64,000 bases of DNA from Salvator merianae. Taxonomy: Eukaryota; Chordata; Lepidosauria; Squamata; Teiidae. Made by a program: the position numbers and the translations under genes. This document shows, piece after piece, positions 34,330 to 46,950 of this stretch (its first letter is position 1; each line of letters begins with the position of its first letter). Where the stretch lies: positions 14,669,953 through 14,733,952 of the forward strand of contig QVOM02000021.1 in the NCBI GenBank assembly GCA_003586115.2, read 5' to 3'. Below the pieces are notes generated by a model. That model saw only the letters and a list, made by a program, of their open reading frames with translations. It did no database searches and was not told the DNA's origin.

Positions 34330-34712
34330 ATGATCTGAATTCCAGACTGTTAATCTTGGAAGAGTCAGGACAGGAGAAAGGATTTCGTTTTTCACACAGT
34401 GTATAATTAAACCGTGGAATTTACTACCTAAAGGTATGGTGCTGGTTACCAGCGTGGATAGCTTCAAAAGAGGTTTGTGAAAATTTGTGGAAGACGGTAG
34501 GAGCTCTGATGGCTATGGATCTTCAGAGAGGCATACACATGAGGCAGTATGTTCTAAGGCCAGCTGCTGGGACCCTTGTAAGCAGGGCAAGGTTTGTATC
34601 AATGCCCTGCTTGTGAGCTTCCATATGCAACTGGTTGCCACCATGAGAACACGCTGATATCCTAGATGGACTGCAGGTCCTATTTAGCAGAGCATTTTTT
34701 ATGTTCTTATGT
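34330..34712 (+). mobile_element. CR1 LINE 3' fragment
   Basis: The fragment shows the decayed end of ORF2 (WNLLPKGMVLVTSVDSFKR-like, about 34414-34470), a GGCCAGCTGCTGGGA block and a CCTAGATGGACTGCAGGTCC segment. The tail is TTCTTATG-type at 34700-34712. The 5' part is lost. Confidence 0.75.
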
Positions 34713-35429
34713 TTAGAACATATTAGATATAGGCAGTTAGAGCAAGGAGACTGCTACCTGAATCCCAACCACCATGGTCCTTTGTTCTTAAAAGTCACGA
34801 GCTTGTACCTCTGAGTTCTCCTCTATCTTAGCTGAGATTGTATCCCTTGAATACCACCTTATCAAGTCTGTCCTCAAGACATCTTGTGCTCTATTAAGAC
34901 TGTTCTTCAGCAGAGACTATGTCTGCAGCAAGAAAGCTTTTCTTCTGAGTGTGAAGGTGGGCCTGTAGTCAGGTACAGAAGTATGTGAGAGTTTTGTGGA
35001 AAGAAGGAACACTGCCAAACTAAGCCTTCTGTTTTCTGTGCTCTGTCCAGGATTCTGAAGGACCTGCCTCTCACATTCTTGGTTTTCTGAGGTCTACTGA
35101 GCTTATGACTGAATCAGGTCCTGTTCTTTCCTTTGTCCTTAGTGTCTGTTGACCTTGTACCTCGGTTGATCTAGCACTGTGCAGACTGAGATACTTGCTA
35201 TAGGATTTGCCTGGAGCATCTTCCTCCTTTGGTGCAAGAAACATGCTTTCTCATGGTTCCAACACCAAGAAATGTCCATACAGGAGGCTATAGCTAGAAA
35301 ATCTAACCCTGACAAGCTCATTTTATAACTGATGTCTCAGTTAACATCTGGAAATCAGTTGTGTTGTCAAGATTTCCATGCCCTGGTTGTGGAGGGCAGT
35401 TGCTAAAAAGGTTGCTCTTTTCCCCTGGC
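34713..35429. other. Unassigned sequence
   Basis: No supported feature. The minus-strand ORF at 35139-35321 is short and without domain. Confidence 0.3.
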
Positions 35430-35600
35430 TTCCACCTGCTTCCACATCACCCATTTTGTCCTTTGTCTACCTGCTACCACTCATAGCCACCTATCTTTGC
35501 CTTTACTATATGTGATCTTGCCTCCCACTCACAACCACCTTCTTGCCATTGCCACATTTATTCTTGGCCACTGTTCATGACCACCTGTCACCTTCTCCTG
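35430..35600. repeat. Degenerate minisatellite, about 43-48 bp unit
   Basis: CCACTCATAGCCACCT (35477), CCACTCACAACCACCT (35525) and CCACTGTTCATGACCACCT (35568) recur 48 and 43 bp apart. They are separated by pyrimidine-rich spacers with a TCTTG word before each later unit. The strand is strongly C+T biased. Confidence 0.55.
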
Positions 35601-37455
35601 GGACTATGGGTCCAAGCATACTATACTAATCATGTGGTCAGCACCACTTCCTATTCTGAGACACTGTCTAAGTAATTCGTCACATTGACCACAAGACCAG
35701 TACTGGTCTGCAGCACATGGTCACATAGCTCACAGGCCTTCCTGGAACAGGAAATGGCATGAAGCAAGTGACTGGTGCACTGTCTGTTGGAATCTGTAAC
35801 CCTATGAGGATAGGTAGTGGTTTCTAAGCAGTAAAACAAAGATGGCAGCTGTAAATTGTAGCCAAAAACAAAAGTGATGACAACAAAGGCAGTGACTAGG
35901 AGTGACAGCAAGTGGGTGCGGGCCAAGTGGGCAAGGCAGCAGCATGCAGAGGTCAAGGAGAAAAGGGAAGAATCATGGCGAGTCAAAGTGGGGAGTTGTG
36001 GGGAGTTAAGAGGAACAGAACACAAGTCTGCTAGTCTACTTGAGAAGCTGGCTGGCCAGTTTAGTGAGCCATTCAAGAGCCAGAGTTGACTCGTGCACAT
36101 CCCTAATTTATATACTTAAGTTTCAAAATGTGTATTTTACAACTGGGTTGCTTTATTCAGCAGAGGACAAACCCACATAAACTAACCAAGTAAGTTCACA
36201 GTAGAATTTACATAGACTGGATTTCACAAGTATAAATGCATATTTATTCAACCATGCAATATTAAATGTAGGTTCACTTGAAGCTGTGTATTCATGGCAA
36301 TTGCAAGATTCAAACTTTCAATCTGAGATCCATTTGTTATTGGACAGCTATTGAAATTTAGTAGATAAACAAACAAACAAAAGTGAGGTCTTGCAAGTTC
36401 ACAGCTTGCACCTTTAGCCATTATACTATCTCTTTGTGCAAGGATCCTACCATTTATCCAATGCTATTAGGAGAGCAATTAAGACAAAATAAATGCCACA
36501 TTTTTTATTCTGTGGTTTCAAGAATAAGACTACAATGTGCCCCCTTGAAATTCACATGGAGATTTGGTTGTCTAGGTATTGCAAGCAGCACTCCTTCAGT
36601 GAAATAGTATTTCATTGCAATACCATCCCTAACAAGACTCTATTTGACGAAGTCTCTTTCTGAAAATTAAGCATCATAAAACAATTTCCACAGTCTTTGA
36701 TTTAAACAGAACACTACCATGTAAATTAACCACTGAAATAAAGTTTTCACAGTAAATTAAGATGTTTTTCAACTTCGTGCCTTTCTTGTCTTTTTCCTAT
36801 TCAATATTATACTCATAGATCTGAGGAGATCTAACACCCATGAGTTCCATAGGACATAATCCCAAGTAAGAGTGTAAAGGATGTAGACTTACCAGATATG
36901 ACAAGGCAGATAATTTGATTTTTCCCTAACATTAATGTGCATTTCTCAAAGGTCTTTATGTCACCATGCAATTCTAGTTTATGTTGTCATTTTGTATACT
37001 GTACAACAGAAGCAAAGAATCCATGCCCTTCCAAATGCCATTTGAATTTATCTCCTGTCAGCCTGAGTCAACAGGGACAGTAAATCAGAAATCATGGGAA
37101 CAGCATGGTGCCAAAAACATTTGAAGGGGCACAGGTTTCCTCCCCTCTGTTGTATGCATACTGACAATATTTGCAGGGCTCTCAAGACAGCTTTCGTTTC
37201 CAGAGGAGTAACAGGAAGTAACCAAGGGGTGTCAATGCTATCACTATGTTCAGTGTAGCTCCTCTAGTTTACAAGATGAGAAAGATAAAAATGAAACTTT
37301 TTTTTTAACTTTTCCCTTTTCATACCAGAATGTCTTGAAACCCAGGAGAGAGTTTATATGGTGATTATATTGCCAATTTCTATAAATCTTTTGGTTGCAT
37401 TTCAGTATTGTTATTGTTTTTTATTGATACTATTATGTCTTTTATATGGTGGACT
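35601..37455. other. Unassigned sequence
   Basis: A 149-codon minus-strand ORF (35651-36100) has no recognisable domain. No RNA gene or repeat boundary was seen. Confidence 0.3.
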
Positions 37456-37479
37456 GCTCTTTGTAAGGTGCTTCAGGAA

Positions 37480-37655
37480 TAGTGGAAAGAGCTGTAGTTA
37501 AAGCCAATGCAGAAGATCCTGACTTCAATTTCTGGCATTTCCTGATGCAATAGAAAGAGATTGCTGCAAGAAATCACAGAGGGCCTCTGACAGCCTGTAT
37601 AGATAAAACAAAACTGGATGGGCCATCAATCAGATTCAGTATAAGCCAACTTCCT
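37480..37655 (+). mobile_element. Decayed tRNA-related SINE with CR1/L2-like 3' end
   Basis: GATCCTGACTTCAATTTCTGGCA (split over 37517-37540) resembles a decayed RNA polymerase III B-box region. It is followed by GAGGGCCTCTGACAGCC and ends in GGATGGGCCATCAATC and AGATTCAGTATAAGCCAACTT. The order matches reptile SINEs with a CR1/L2-like tail. The A box is not clear. Confidence 0.5.
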
Positions 37656-37659
37656 TTGA

Positions 37660-40600
37660 ATAATGCTGAGAGGCAGTGGAAAGACCTTAAAACAACAAAT
37701 GTGACTTAAAGTATTTTGCTAATTACCCATTACAAATGTTTCCTATTCCCGGTGAATGGGCTCTAGTCAGTTTATTGGCTTGTCACTTTTTCTTTTTCTT
37801 TTAATCACAGTGGTAGGATCCCAAAGTTGTGAACACAGTACTCTAGAATGCCATAAAAACATCACAGCCACATCACTCCAGGACTCATATAAGAGGCTGT
37901 AAAAGATTATAGGATTATGTCAACTGAGAATTCCATTTATGGAAGAATTTATGATTCAGAGTCAAGCTGTAACCTTGTTAACTCAGGAGATCCAAAGAAG
38001 GCCTTTCATAGAATTTCTCATCATATCTAGTTAAGAGAAACCAGCTGATAAGGAAAGGAACAGCAGAGCTCCATTGTAAAGTGCACGTTTTGCATGTAAA
38101 GGTCTCTGGGGTGTTCCTTAGAACTTATACTTTAAAAGGCCCAAGTTGGAGATGATGATGCAGACCTGTACCTGTACCTGTACCCAGTTAGCTTTGACAG
38201 AACTGGTCTGGATAGTGCTTTTGCATTTGCTAACACTTAAAACATGAAATATAAAGTTTTTGGCATCATCTTATTTTCCTAACAAAGATCGCTTCAATTC
38301 CTCTTCCCATTCTGTGATGCATTCGGGACGTAGCACATGCCTTGTTTTAAAAAGAAACTCCTACAAGTTCAGACTATCTAATCCAGTTGCCTGGTTTCCC
38401 AGTGATCAGGCAGATGCCAATGAGAAGTCACATAAGCAGGAAAAGGCAGCAGTGCTTGTACACCTCAACAGCTGCTCTTTAGGTATGTCCCATAGCTAAC
38501 AGAGGACCATTGCTCTTTGGCTTTAAGGTCTTATGGGAAAAAATAAAGATGTGCCAAACCTTCTTGTCAAACTCAGTTCATAGTAAACAGGGTGTTTGAA
38601 GTGGTTTGCTGTTGAATCAACAATCAAACAGATTGTTTGCATCTGAAGCAAACACATGCATGCAACAAGCTGTCTGAAGCAGTTCAAAGTGCCTGCTGTA
38701 GGTTGGCACCTAAGAACATGGTCTTAAGGAGGCTGAAGATACTACTGGTGTCAAAAAACTTTCTTGATTTTCTGTTATCTTCTTGGTCTTTTTCTTAATC
38801 AACAAATAAAGTCTAGTAGAAGCACTAGAACAGCACAATCAATACATCCATTTAATTAGTAGGGCTTACAGATACTAGAACTTTTATGCAAGCATCTGAT
38901 ACTTTTGTGTATCATTTCCAAAACTTCCTCCCTTGCTTTCTTCCCTTGTTGCTGTTGTGGAACTCATCACCTTCTTGTTTTAATCATACTATTGCTTGAC
39001 TTTTCTTTCAGGAATTATAGTGATTCACTGTTCATTATTTCCAATGGTTGCTGTTTCCTGAAGACAGTTTCTCATAATATGAATCATAGATGTGATTCTT
39101 GATGAGATCAAGGTTAGAGCAGAATACTTGAATTTTCAGAGAGTCAACAATGGATTCAATGATACATCAGTTGTTAATCAAAGTGTGTATGTGCAGTTTC
39201 CGTATCATTACTGTCTCTAGACAAAAGGATTTGTAGGGTTTTTCAGTGCTTCAATGCTCTGTGCAATCAATGTCTTTGATTAGAGACAACAAATGAACCA
39301 AAGAAATGAATGCACAACACTATGGCAATGCCCTTTCATACCACTTCCATCTCCCACAGTGAAAGGAACCTTCATTTCCTTGAGCCCTCATTTTGCATGC
39401 TTTTTTCCTTGCTTGCTTTTAAAAATGTGAACCAAATACTGCCGCAAACCAAAAATTGCTCAGCAAAGATGTGCTGAAAAATGCTTCTGATTGCAAAATG
39501 CTCAACAGTTGTCCTTCAAGCATGTGAAGCCTTTTCAGCTGCATAATTGAGAGCCATTTTCTGAAATAATCTATGCTGACTGTTATGCGTTCCATCCATA
39601 TTTAGCAAAAAGAGGAAGCAGAAATAATCCAAGCAGTATTTTATGAGATGCTTACTTAAGGTTCTCAGCATAGATAGCATTTGGAGACACATGATTTCTG
39701 CTGCACTGAGCCTGCAGCATCAAAGATTGCTCAGCAAAACTGAGAATTTTAGTCAGTGCAGATCTTACTTTGCTGCTAGAAAATTAAGGAAAAAATAACT
39801 GCTTTAAACTTTCCTCCTTAAAAGTGCCCTATTGAAATACAATAACGCATTATAAATGAGTCCAGTAGGAGTTATTCTCAGATTAGTATGGACAGAAACC
39901 ATAGAACGCAATCCTAGTACTGTAATGTTAATAAATATGTTTGTGACATGCAGCTGCCACTCAAGCTTCATCTATATGGAGGCCCAAGGACGAAGTGACA
40001 CTGCATTACTTCCCTTCCTCCCCCATTTTACTTGCTGGAAAAAAAGTAGGAAAAACAACTCCAGGGAAATGCTGACCATCCTCTCCTCACTGTTAGATGA
40101 ATGAAGGCCATGGCCCTCAGAGGTCAGTTTTTAGAGGGGAAAAGTGGGATTCTGCTCCTACAAGACAGCCAAAGTGCAATCAGTATGGGCACTCAGTTTC
40201 TTGAAGTGCTTCTGATTTTAGAGCCATCTTTGTAGTCATTTTAAGAGGCTTTAAAAGTGGAGAATTATCTTGGAGGGCTTTTTTCCCTGTGCATTGTTTA
40301 GGCATACCAACTTCAAGAACCTGCAGTGTCCCAAATATCTGTGGAGAAGGGACTTCAGTCTGAATGATGGGAAGGGATCCTTTGCAGCTCGTAAGAAATT
40401 ACTAAGGGTGGTTTGTCCTGCTGGCAGTGAAACCCCGCAAACTGATTTTGGAGGTACTGCCAGCTTTGGTATTGTTTGATTCAAAGCCCCAAGGGGCCTT
40501 TGGGCTGGAGTTGGTTTTGTGAAACAAATGACAGAGCTGCCTTCCCACCTTCTGCCTGTTTTAAGGATTCAGTGGTTGATCTGTTGACCTGTTGCTCCTT

Positions 40601-41248
40601 GAGGATTTCTCCATTGACCTCTCAAGCTGTGCATCATTGAAAGAAAAATAAAAACACTTATGTCGGTCTTTGCACATTCAATATTTATCCTCATTCCAAA
40701 ACTGAAATCTCTGAAGTGGTCCTCGTACTTCTCCTTTAATCAAGGATTATTCTTGATTATTCATGCTACAAATAACTCTGACTACAGAAGAATTATCTTT
40801 TCAAGTCCATTTTGATCTCCACAAACTTTGTTCTCAGGATAATCTTTACCATTTCAAGCTGTTTGTGTTCACAGCTTGTGGGCCGTGATGAAGCTCTATT
40901 GGGTTAGGAATATCTTTTTAGAGAGTAAAGAAATATTTCAGAGCCTGTAACTTCTTTGACTGGAGATGAGCTATATATACCAGGAATTCTGAAGTTATTT
41001 TAAAGGAATGTCAACAATCCTTTGAATTTTAAATTCTCTTTAGTATCACCAATTAGGCATTAATTCCTTATGTATTTATATCTGCTTTCTATATTTCATT
41101 CACAACTGTGCTGACTCTGTGGGAACCTATATCACCTACCAACATGTTTGCCATTACAGCAACAGAGTAAGATCTCATTGACTGAGATATTTAATTTACA
41201 TTTAGCTAGTTCATAATTGCATTTTAACCTGCTCCTATTTATTTAACT
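37660..41248. other. Unassigned, largely AT-rich sequence
   Basis: No repeat boundary or gene is supported. A possible SINE-like piece lies at about 38055-38120 (GCACGTTTTGCATGTAAAGG). A short ACCTGT triplicate lies at 38166-38184. ORFs reach only 82 codons. Confidence 0.3.
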
Positions 41249-41690
41249 ATAGTCAAAGCTATGGTTTTTCCAATAGTAATATATGACTGTGAGAGTTGGA
41301 CCATGAAGAACACTGAGTGTCAAAGAATCGACACTTTCAATTTGTGGTGCTGGAGAAGACTTTTGAGAGTCCTTTGGGCTGCAAGGAGACCAGTCTGTCA
41401 ACACTAAAAGAAATCTATCCTGACTGTACATTGGAAGGACAAATACTACAGTTGAAGCTCAAATCCTTTGGCCACATAATGAGAAGACAGGACTCATTGG
41501 AAAAGACCCTGATGCTGAGAAAGATTGAAGGTAAAAAGAGAAGGGGACAGCAGAGGATGAGATGGATAGAAAGTGTCGTGGAACCAATGAACTTGAGCTT
41601 GGGCAAACTTTGGGAGACAATAGAGGACAGAAGGGCCTGAGGTGCTGTGGTCCAAGAATCACAAAGAGTTGGACACAACTGAAAAATAAA
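41249..41690 (+). mobile_element. BovB (RTE) LINE 3' fragment
   Basis: The frame at 41450-41637 reads FGHIMRRQDSLEKTLMLRKI and RRGQQRMRWIESVVEPMNLS, the conserved C-terminus of BovB-type RTE reverse transcriptases. AAAGAGTTGGACACAACTGA follows at about 41661-41680, the usual BovB 3' end. Upstream, CTGTGAGAGTTGGACCATGAA matches the CESWTMK region. Only about 440 bp of a 3-kb element remain. BovB is widespread in squamates and is the classic case of horizontal transfer with ruminants. Confidence 0.85.
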
Positions 41691-42589
41691 TTTATTTAAT
41701 ATGGGTGTACTTTTTTGTTTTAAACAAGGCAACACACTCTGCGGATTATCTCTCTCTATCTGGATTTTTATACTACCTGGTAACACAGTCTCAGTACAAA
41801 AAAAAAAAAAAGGCAAAAACCAATCATATAAAATAAAAAACATAAGATCAAAATAGATAACAAATAATACAAAAAAATGTAAGAAAAGAAAAAAAAAGAA
41901 AAAGATATTTAGGTATAAGGTAACTTTAGAAAAAAAAATCAAAATACCAGGTCCCCAACTACTCCCTAAAGGCCTGGGAAAGAAGATATAATTACTTCTC
42001 GTATCTGAATGAATCAGGAATAGCTATTTGGCAAATTTCATGAGGGAAGTTGAATGGGCAATGGTGGGTTTTAGGAGCCAACCAGGAATCTCATAAGTGG
42101 GAGAAGCAGTGGCAGCTGGTGAAGGATACAGGCAGAAAGCCCTCCCCCACCCTACACTGGTTCACAGATTTTTTTTTAAGTTCCTGCCATGCTGACGATT
42201 AGGCTTCTTTTTGAAGTGGCATCACATGACCTTCAAAGAGAATCCCTTGGGAACTTCAAAACAAACAAACAAACAAACAATAACAACAGCAATAACTGCA
42301 AATTAAAAAAAATGCAATTAGCAGTATGCTGAAAATACATTAAACAGTTAAGATTCTTAAATAGAGAGCTGTGTGGAATATTCAGCTTCAAGCTGTAGCC
42401 AGACACTGAGATCCAGGCATTCCCAATTAGCTCTGCAGGACTAGCACAGCTAGAAACTGCAATACTTTTCAGTCTTCCCTCATACAGTGATAGGGTTTGG
42501 TTTCTGCAAACCATGATGAAGCACAAAACTGTGCCATTGCTATCTAAGGAGACCCAGCTACCAATGTCAGTCAATGGTACCACAGAAGG
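41691..42589. other. Low-complexity A-rich stretch and unassigned sequence
   Basis: A-rich tracts (41799-41812 and about 41820-41940) follow the BovB end. An AAAC microsatellite lies at 42258-42280. The 175-codon minus-strand ORF at 41415-41942 is antisense to BovB and poly-F/L from the T-rich strand. Confidence 0.5.
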
Positions 42590-43053
42590 GAGACCTTTCT
42601 GCACTTAACCTTTGCTAATCTGGTCCGATGTAGTTCAAATCAAGCAATCTGTCCCAAGCTGGGATGGGCTGATGTGGATCGGCAATTTGTATTGAGACAA
42701 CTGTTCTGGTGTACACCCTGCAATGGTCCCAAAGCTCAAATGAACTTCAGAACCAGCCTCTGAAAACTCTGACACTGTTAGGAATGAGAGTTCCTGGCCT
42801 CAGAACCCCTGGGAGTCCTATTTTGGTGACGTAATTTGTTGCACCACTGAAATGTGTCCCCCTTGTTAAACTAGACCAAAGAGGCAGTTCAGATTCAGAA
42901 CAGGTCAGGAGCTTTCTGATCTGGAGTATACTCCATCTGGTGCAGATGAATCATACTAACAGTGGGTGGGGCTTCTCTTAAAACAGACTATCATGCAGAA
43001 CGGAACCTGTAGTCCCCTTCTTGATCTAGAATAGTGGTAAATCAGAAAGGCTC
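42590..43053 (-). mobile_element. Family B Harbinger-like MITE, copy 3, reverse
   Basis: Termini AGACCTTTCTGCACTTAA and, in complement, GAGCCTTTCTGATTTACC are diverged. The interior aligns in reverse with copy 1: GGGATGGGCTGATGTGGATC, ATTTTGGTGAC, and CTCCATCTGGTGCAGATGA. The 81-codon ORF at 43065 lies just outside it. Confidence 0.65.
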
Positions 43054-43720
43054 CTATTCAATTTATGCATGCCAGTGGCACCATGCAGTGTGGAGCCTCA
43101 CTCTGTCAGGTGTTAAAGGTGCAGAAGCAGGAAAGTCCAGACTGTCAGGGCAGGTCAGCAGCACTGCAAAGGCCAAATTTCATTGTTGAAAGTTTCCAGG
43201 ATTGCATTAAACAAGCAATACCACATTTTATCAACCTTGTAAAAGCAAAACCACACTATATAAAACTGTGTTGTACAGGGTATGACCGTATTTCATCTCA
43301 AACTCCATAAGATGAGTGAAACTCATAGGAAGCGCTGCAGAGTTGCTTTCTGTGGTATTGGCCCATCAGTATCAGTTTATGATGCTGGGAACATAGTGCA
43401 TGGGGATGCCCCGAGCATGTTGAGAATGGTTCACCTGCACGCAGGTGTGAATTGAGTTTCCTAGTAGGCTATACCAGAGGTGTCTTGTATGTGTAAGCAA
43501 TGATTAGAAGCATCACTCTGATCTGTCTGAACAGCATTATGATCTACAGCACATCAAAGTGAGATCCAGAGAGATCAGAGGAAGACATCCAGTAGGAGAT
43601 TCTCCCCTTCCCATACCTTTTCAATACCAATCCATTGACCACTATATGTCAGCAACTATCCTATTGTCCACTGTGTAAGATAAGAAATTCCCCTAACCAC
43701 AGCATCTTTAGATGTTATTG
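43054..43720. other. Unassigned sequence between two family B copies
   Basis: No credible gene, RNA or repeat was recognised. ATCAGTATCAGTTTATGATG near 43366 is a short simple repeat only. Confidence 0.3.
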
Positions 43721-44280
43721 GGCCATTATGTGCTCACCTTTCCATGGTCTGAACCAGCAGATCTGGACTAGCCAGACCCATTGGTGTGGACCACAGAATT
43801 GCATGGTTTGAAGCATCTGCATCTGGCATGAAAGTGCTGGTCCAGACCAGCCTCTGCCCTGGCTGCAAGCTTGGTGAGCTTATGGCCAGGCTCTGAAGAG
43901 CTAGGAACCACTAGGGAACCCATATCAGTGATGTGTTGAAGGGCTAGGTGTACCTAGGGAACCCATTTCATTGGTACACTTTGGTGTACTGCTGAAATGG
44001 GTCCCCCGATAGTGAAAAACATGGAGGCATGCTTTCTGCATGCCTCCATAATCCAGACTGGGCCACACTGGACCACTGGTAGACCTTGATGTTGATGTCT
44101 ACTGGTAATCCCACTCTATACCTCCCTGACTGGGATTACACTTCACTTTTTGTACACTTTCTAGTACAAACAGAGCATACCAGTGGTGGGCAGGGCCTTC
44201 CCTGTTCCACATTAACATGCAGAAGGGAGACCCACAGTCCTCTTTCTGATACTGCCTAAATGGCAGTGAAGAAAAACCCA
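43721..44280 (-). mobile_element. Family B Harbinger-like MITE, copy 4, reverse
   Basis: The left end GGCCATTATGTGCTCACC is followed by TTTCCATGGTCTGAACCAGC and the AGGCATGCTTTCTGCATGCC hairpin. TGGTAGACC and CATTAACATGCAGAAGG blocks match the other family B copies in reverse. AACCCATTTCA and AACCCATATCA words near 43917-43972 suggest a small internal duplication. The right terminus is eroded. Confidence 0.65.
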
Positions 44281-46739
44281 ATGATTCCTTGGGAAAATCA
44301 GAATAAAATATCTATTACTACCACTACTACTAAAATCTTCCTATTCCTCTCAGCTCTGCAAGAACACATGCTTTCAAAATATCTAGTCACCTGATGTGTG
44401 GAAGGCAGAAAAAGGACATTTTCAGATCTCCTGTATACTTTTCAAGATAAACACCCATATATTTTTCACTGGTAATTTCCTCATGAAATGATGTGTTTAA
44501 AATGTACCCTGGAGTCACACTTTAATTTCTAATGAGAGAAATGTGACATAGAAAAGGCAAAGGAAGTGTAAAGAAATCATCTAACTAGTACTGTACTGCG
44601 CAACTGAAAATAAATTGTGCAACCTCTCATGTTTATATTTAGACTGACTGCAGTGGCAGCCCTACAGAAAGGGTCGCCATGGTGATTGAAGAGCCATTTT
44701 GAGTATTTTTTGAGTGACAGTATTGAAAATGTACACGTCTGTGAGGAAAAACTGTAGGCGTGTGTTGCATTCAATACTATATAATACCAGCTCAGATTAT
44801 GTTGTAGTCATGCTTTGTTAATATTATAGCATGTTGAGGTATTTTACTCGACTTCATCCTTAGCCTATTTCTTTTTGTGCATTTTCTTTAAGTAACTAAT
44901 AGTATATTTAGCCTAGAAATACATTCGTTTCTTTCATTGAAGATCTGTATGAAATCAAGGGCATCTAACATGTGGCCCTTTCAAACACTGCTGAGCTGCA
45001 AGCTGGAAAATGAAGGGTTAGTCAGACTTTTTAAACAAAATACAGAATCATCATATATTCCAGCTATGCCAATGGGGACATTTTTATCTTTCTGACTTTG
45101 CTTCCTGTGCTGGCAACTGCTGAAGATGAATTGTGGCCAGAAGGGGCTCTATAGAAGTGAATTCCCAGGGATTCAGCAGTTGGTCATGAGGGTAGAAATG
45201 AGCCATGTTAAAGTCTCTGTCAGGTGCAGTATAAAGACAATCTCACTGAAGCCACTGGAGAACCACATGGGCACCTGAGCTGGCTCAAAATATTTTGCAG
45301 TCTGAGGTATAATGGCAAGTGGTGTCACTCTCTAGGGGCAGCCTGTGTAGTATATAAGCCTATCCACGTTACACAAGCCTTTGAGCAGAAAATTTCAGCA
45401 GCATCTCTCTTCCCCTCCCTGGCACTAAAATAGCTGACAACGCGCCCTCCTTTCACAATTATCAAAATCTGCTGCCTCAGGCAATTACCCCTCTCTGCCT
45501 AATGACAGGGCCAGCCCTAATTGACAATGCCTCATCTGCTTTGCATACGCCATCATGTTGAAATAGGATCTTAATTATCTCTGCAGCCAATCGGAGCAGA
45601 TGAGTAAATAGTACATACGGCCATGTCATGGAGCCAATTATGCCGACTACATTGTAAATGGCACGGGGCTAGCGTCGCACCTTCCGTATTTTCTATACTT
45701 AAAATCTATGCACATATGTCCACGTGAAAGATGTAGGTCAAGTTAAACTCCCATTTGGGAAATCCAAATATTTGAAAATTTACCTAGTATCTTAATTGCC
45801 TTTCAAGAATAGCATTAACTGAAATGTACTATTACCATGAAAACATCTATGTGAGATGATGCACAAAAATGGGGTGGTTATTTTTGGGAGGCTGGGGAGT
45901 GTGCACACAGGCATGAGTAGAAGTGAGGCCTGTGTGCTTGGCCCTCTCCAGATGAAGCAGAATGGCTGACAGTGAGGCTTTTCAGCAGCCCCCCTGAAGT
46001 ACACCCTTTCTGTTAATATTCTTCAAGCTTCATATTTAACAGCAGCCCATAGGTTTAAGGGTGGGTGTCTGTAACCTGTGGGACGTGGGCGATCGCTGTT
46101 TGTGGGGCCTCCGTGCCTCCGTACTGTTGCAGCTGGGACCTTAATGCTGCTGGGTGACTGATCTGGGGGTGCAGGGGCTGCACATCTCTGTGTTCCTGTT
46201 GCACCACAAGAATGTTCCCAGCCAGCAGGATACAGACAATCCTGTGCCTTGGGACCACTCACTTCACCATAAAGGCTCTTTAGAGTGTTGTCCCAGTTGA
46301 GCAATGAGAAGAGTTTTGACAGCACTGTCCATTGTTCTGTCCTCTGCATTGTCCACACCTACCTGCTATAGCATTCTCCATTTTGCAAAGCATGGGAAAA
46401 TGGCTTACTTTTGTGGTCATTTCCTGGGCTCTGCCAAAAAACCCAAGGTGGAAACAACAAACTGGTGAATGGAAGTTTCTTGGTTCAATGTTCCCATCAA
46501 CAGAAGCAGCGATTGACCATTGTGTGGAACCCACCTTAGACAGTTGAAGGCAATGGCATAGATTTTTAAAGTTCTTCGACAAATAAAAGAATAAAAAAGT
46601 TCCTGCTCTCCCCTTTTTTGGAAAACAGACTCACTAATAAACAATTATAAGCACATCCAAAGTTCTCTTGATGAAATCCAGGATGGTTAAACTGTTTCAA
46701 CTCCTTTTTCCAGACTGATATAAGTTCAGAAGACAGCTA
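44281..46739. other. Unassigned sequence, including a CpG-bearing AT-rich block
   Basis: ORFs of up to 111 codons (46023-46358, minus) lack domains. The block 45490-45700 contains CCAATCGGAG, ATGAGTAAATAG, GCCAATTATG and several retained CpGs. It lies outside any recognised repeat and is a candidate noncoding regulatory element only. Confidence 0.3.
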
Positions 46740-46950
46740 TACTGACTGCTAATCCAGAGAGCTGGACACCCATTACATAGAGGGGATATGCCTCCAAAAG
46801 CCAGGTGCTGGAAGACTGTGAATAGGTTGAGTTCTTGTCCTGCTTGCATTTTTCCATATAGAACTCATTGGTCACTGTGAGAATAGGCTGCTAGACTAGA
46901 TGGACTACTGCTTTGATCCAGCAGGGCATTTCTGATATTCTTATGTTTTA
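46740..46950 (+). mobile_element. CR1 LINE 3' terminal fragment
   Basis: GCCAGGTGCTGGAAGACTG, GCTGCTAGACTAGATGGACT and TTTGATCCAGCAGGGCATTT are followed by the TTCTTATG tail at about 46939-46946. About 210 bp remain. Confidence 0.75.

Noticed and set aside
35651..36100. 149-codon minus-strand ORF
   Set aside because: It has no recognisable domain, signal or splice context and probably arises by chance.
41415..41942. 175-codon minus-strand ORF rich in F and L
   Set aside because: It is antisense to the BovB fragment and the A-rich tract that follows, which gives long phenylalanine and leucine runs.
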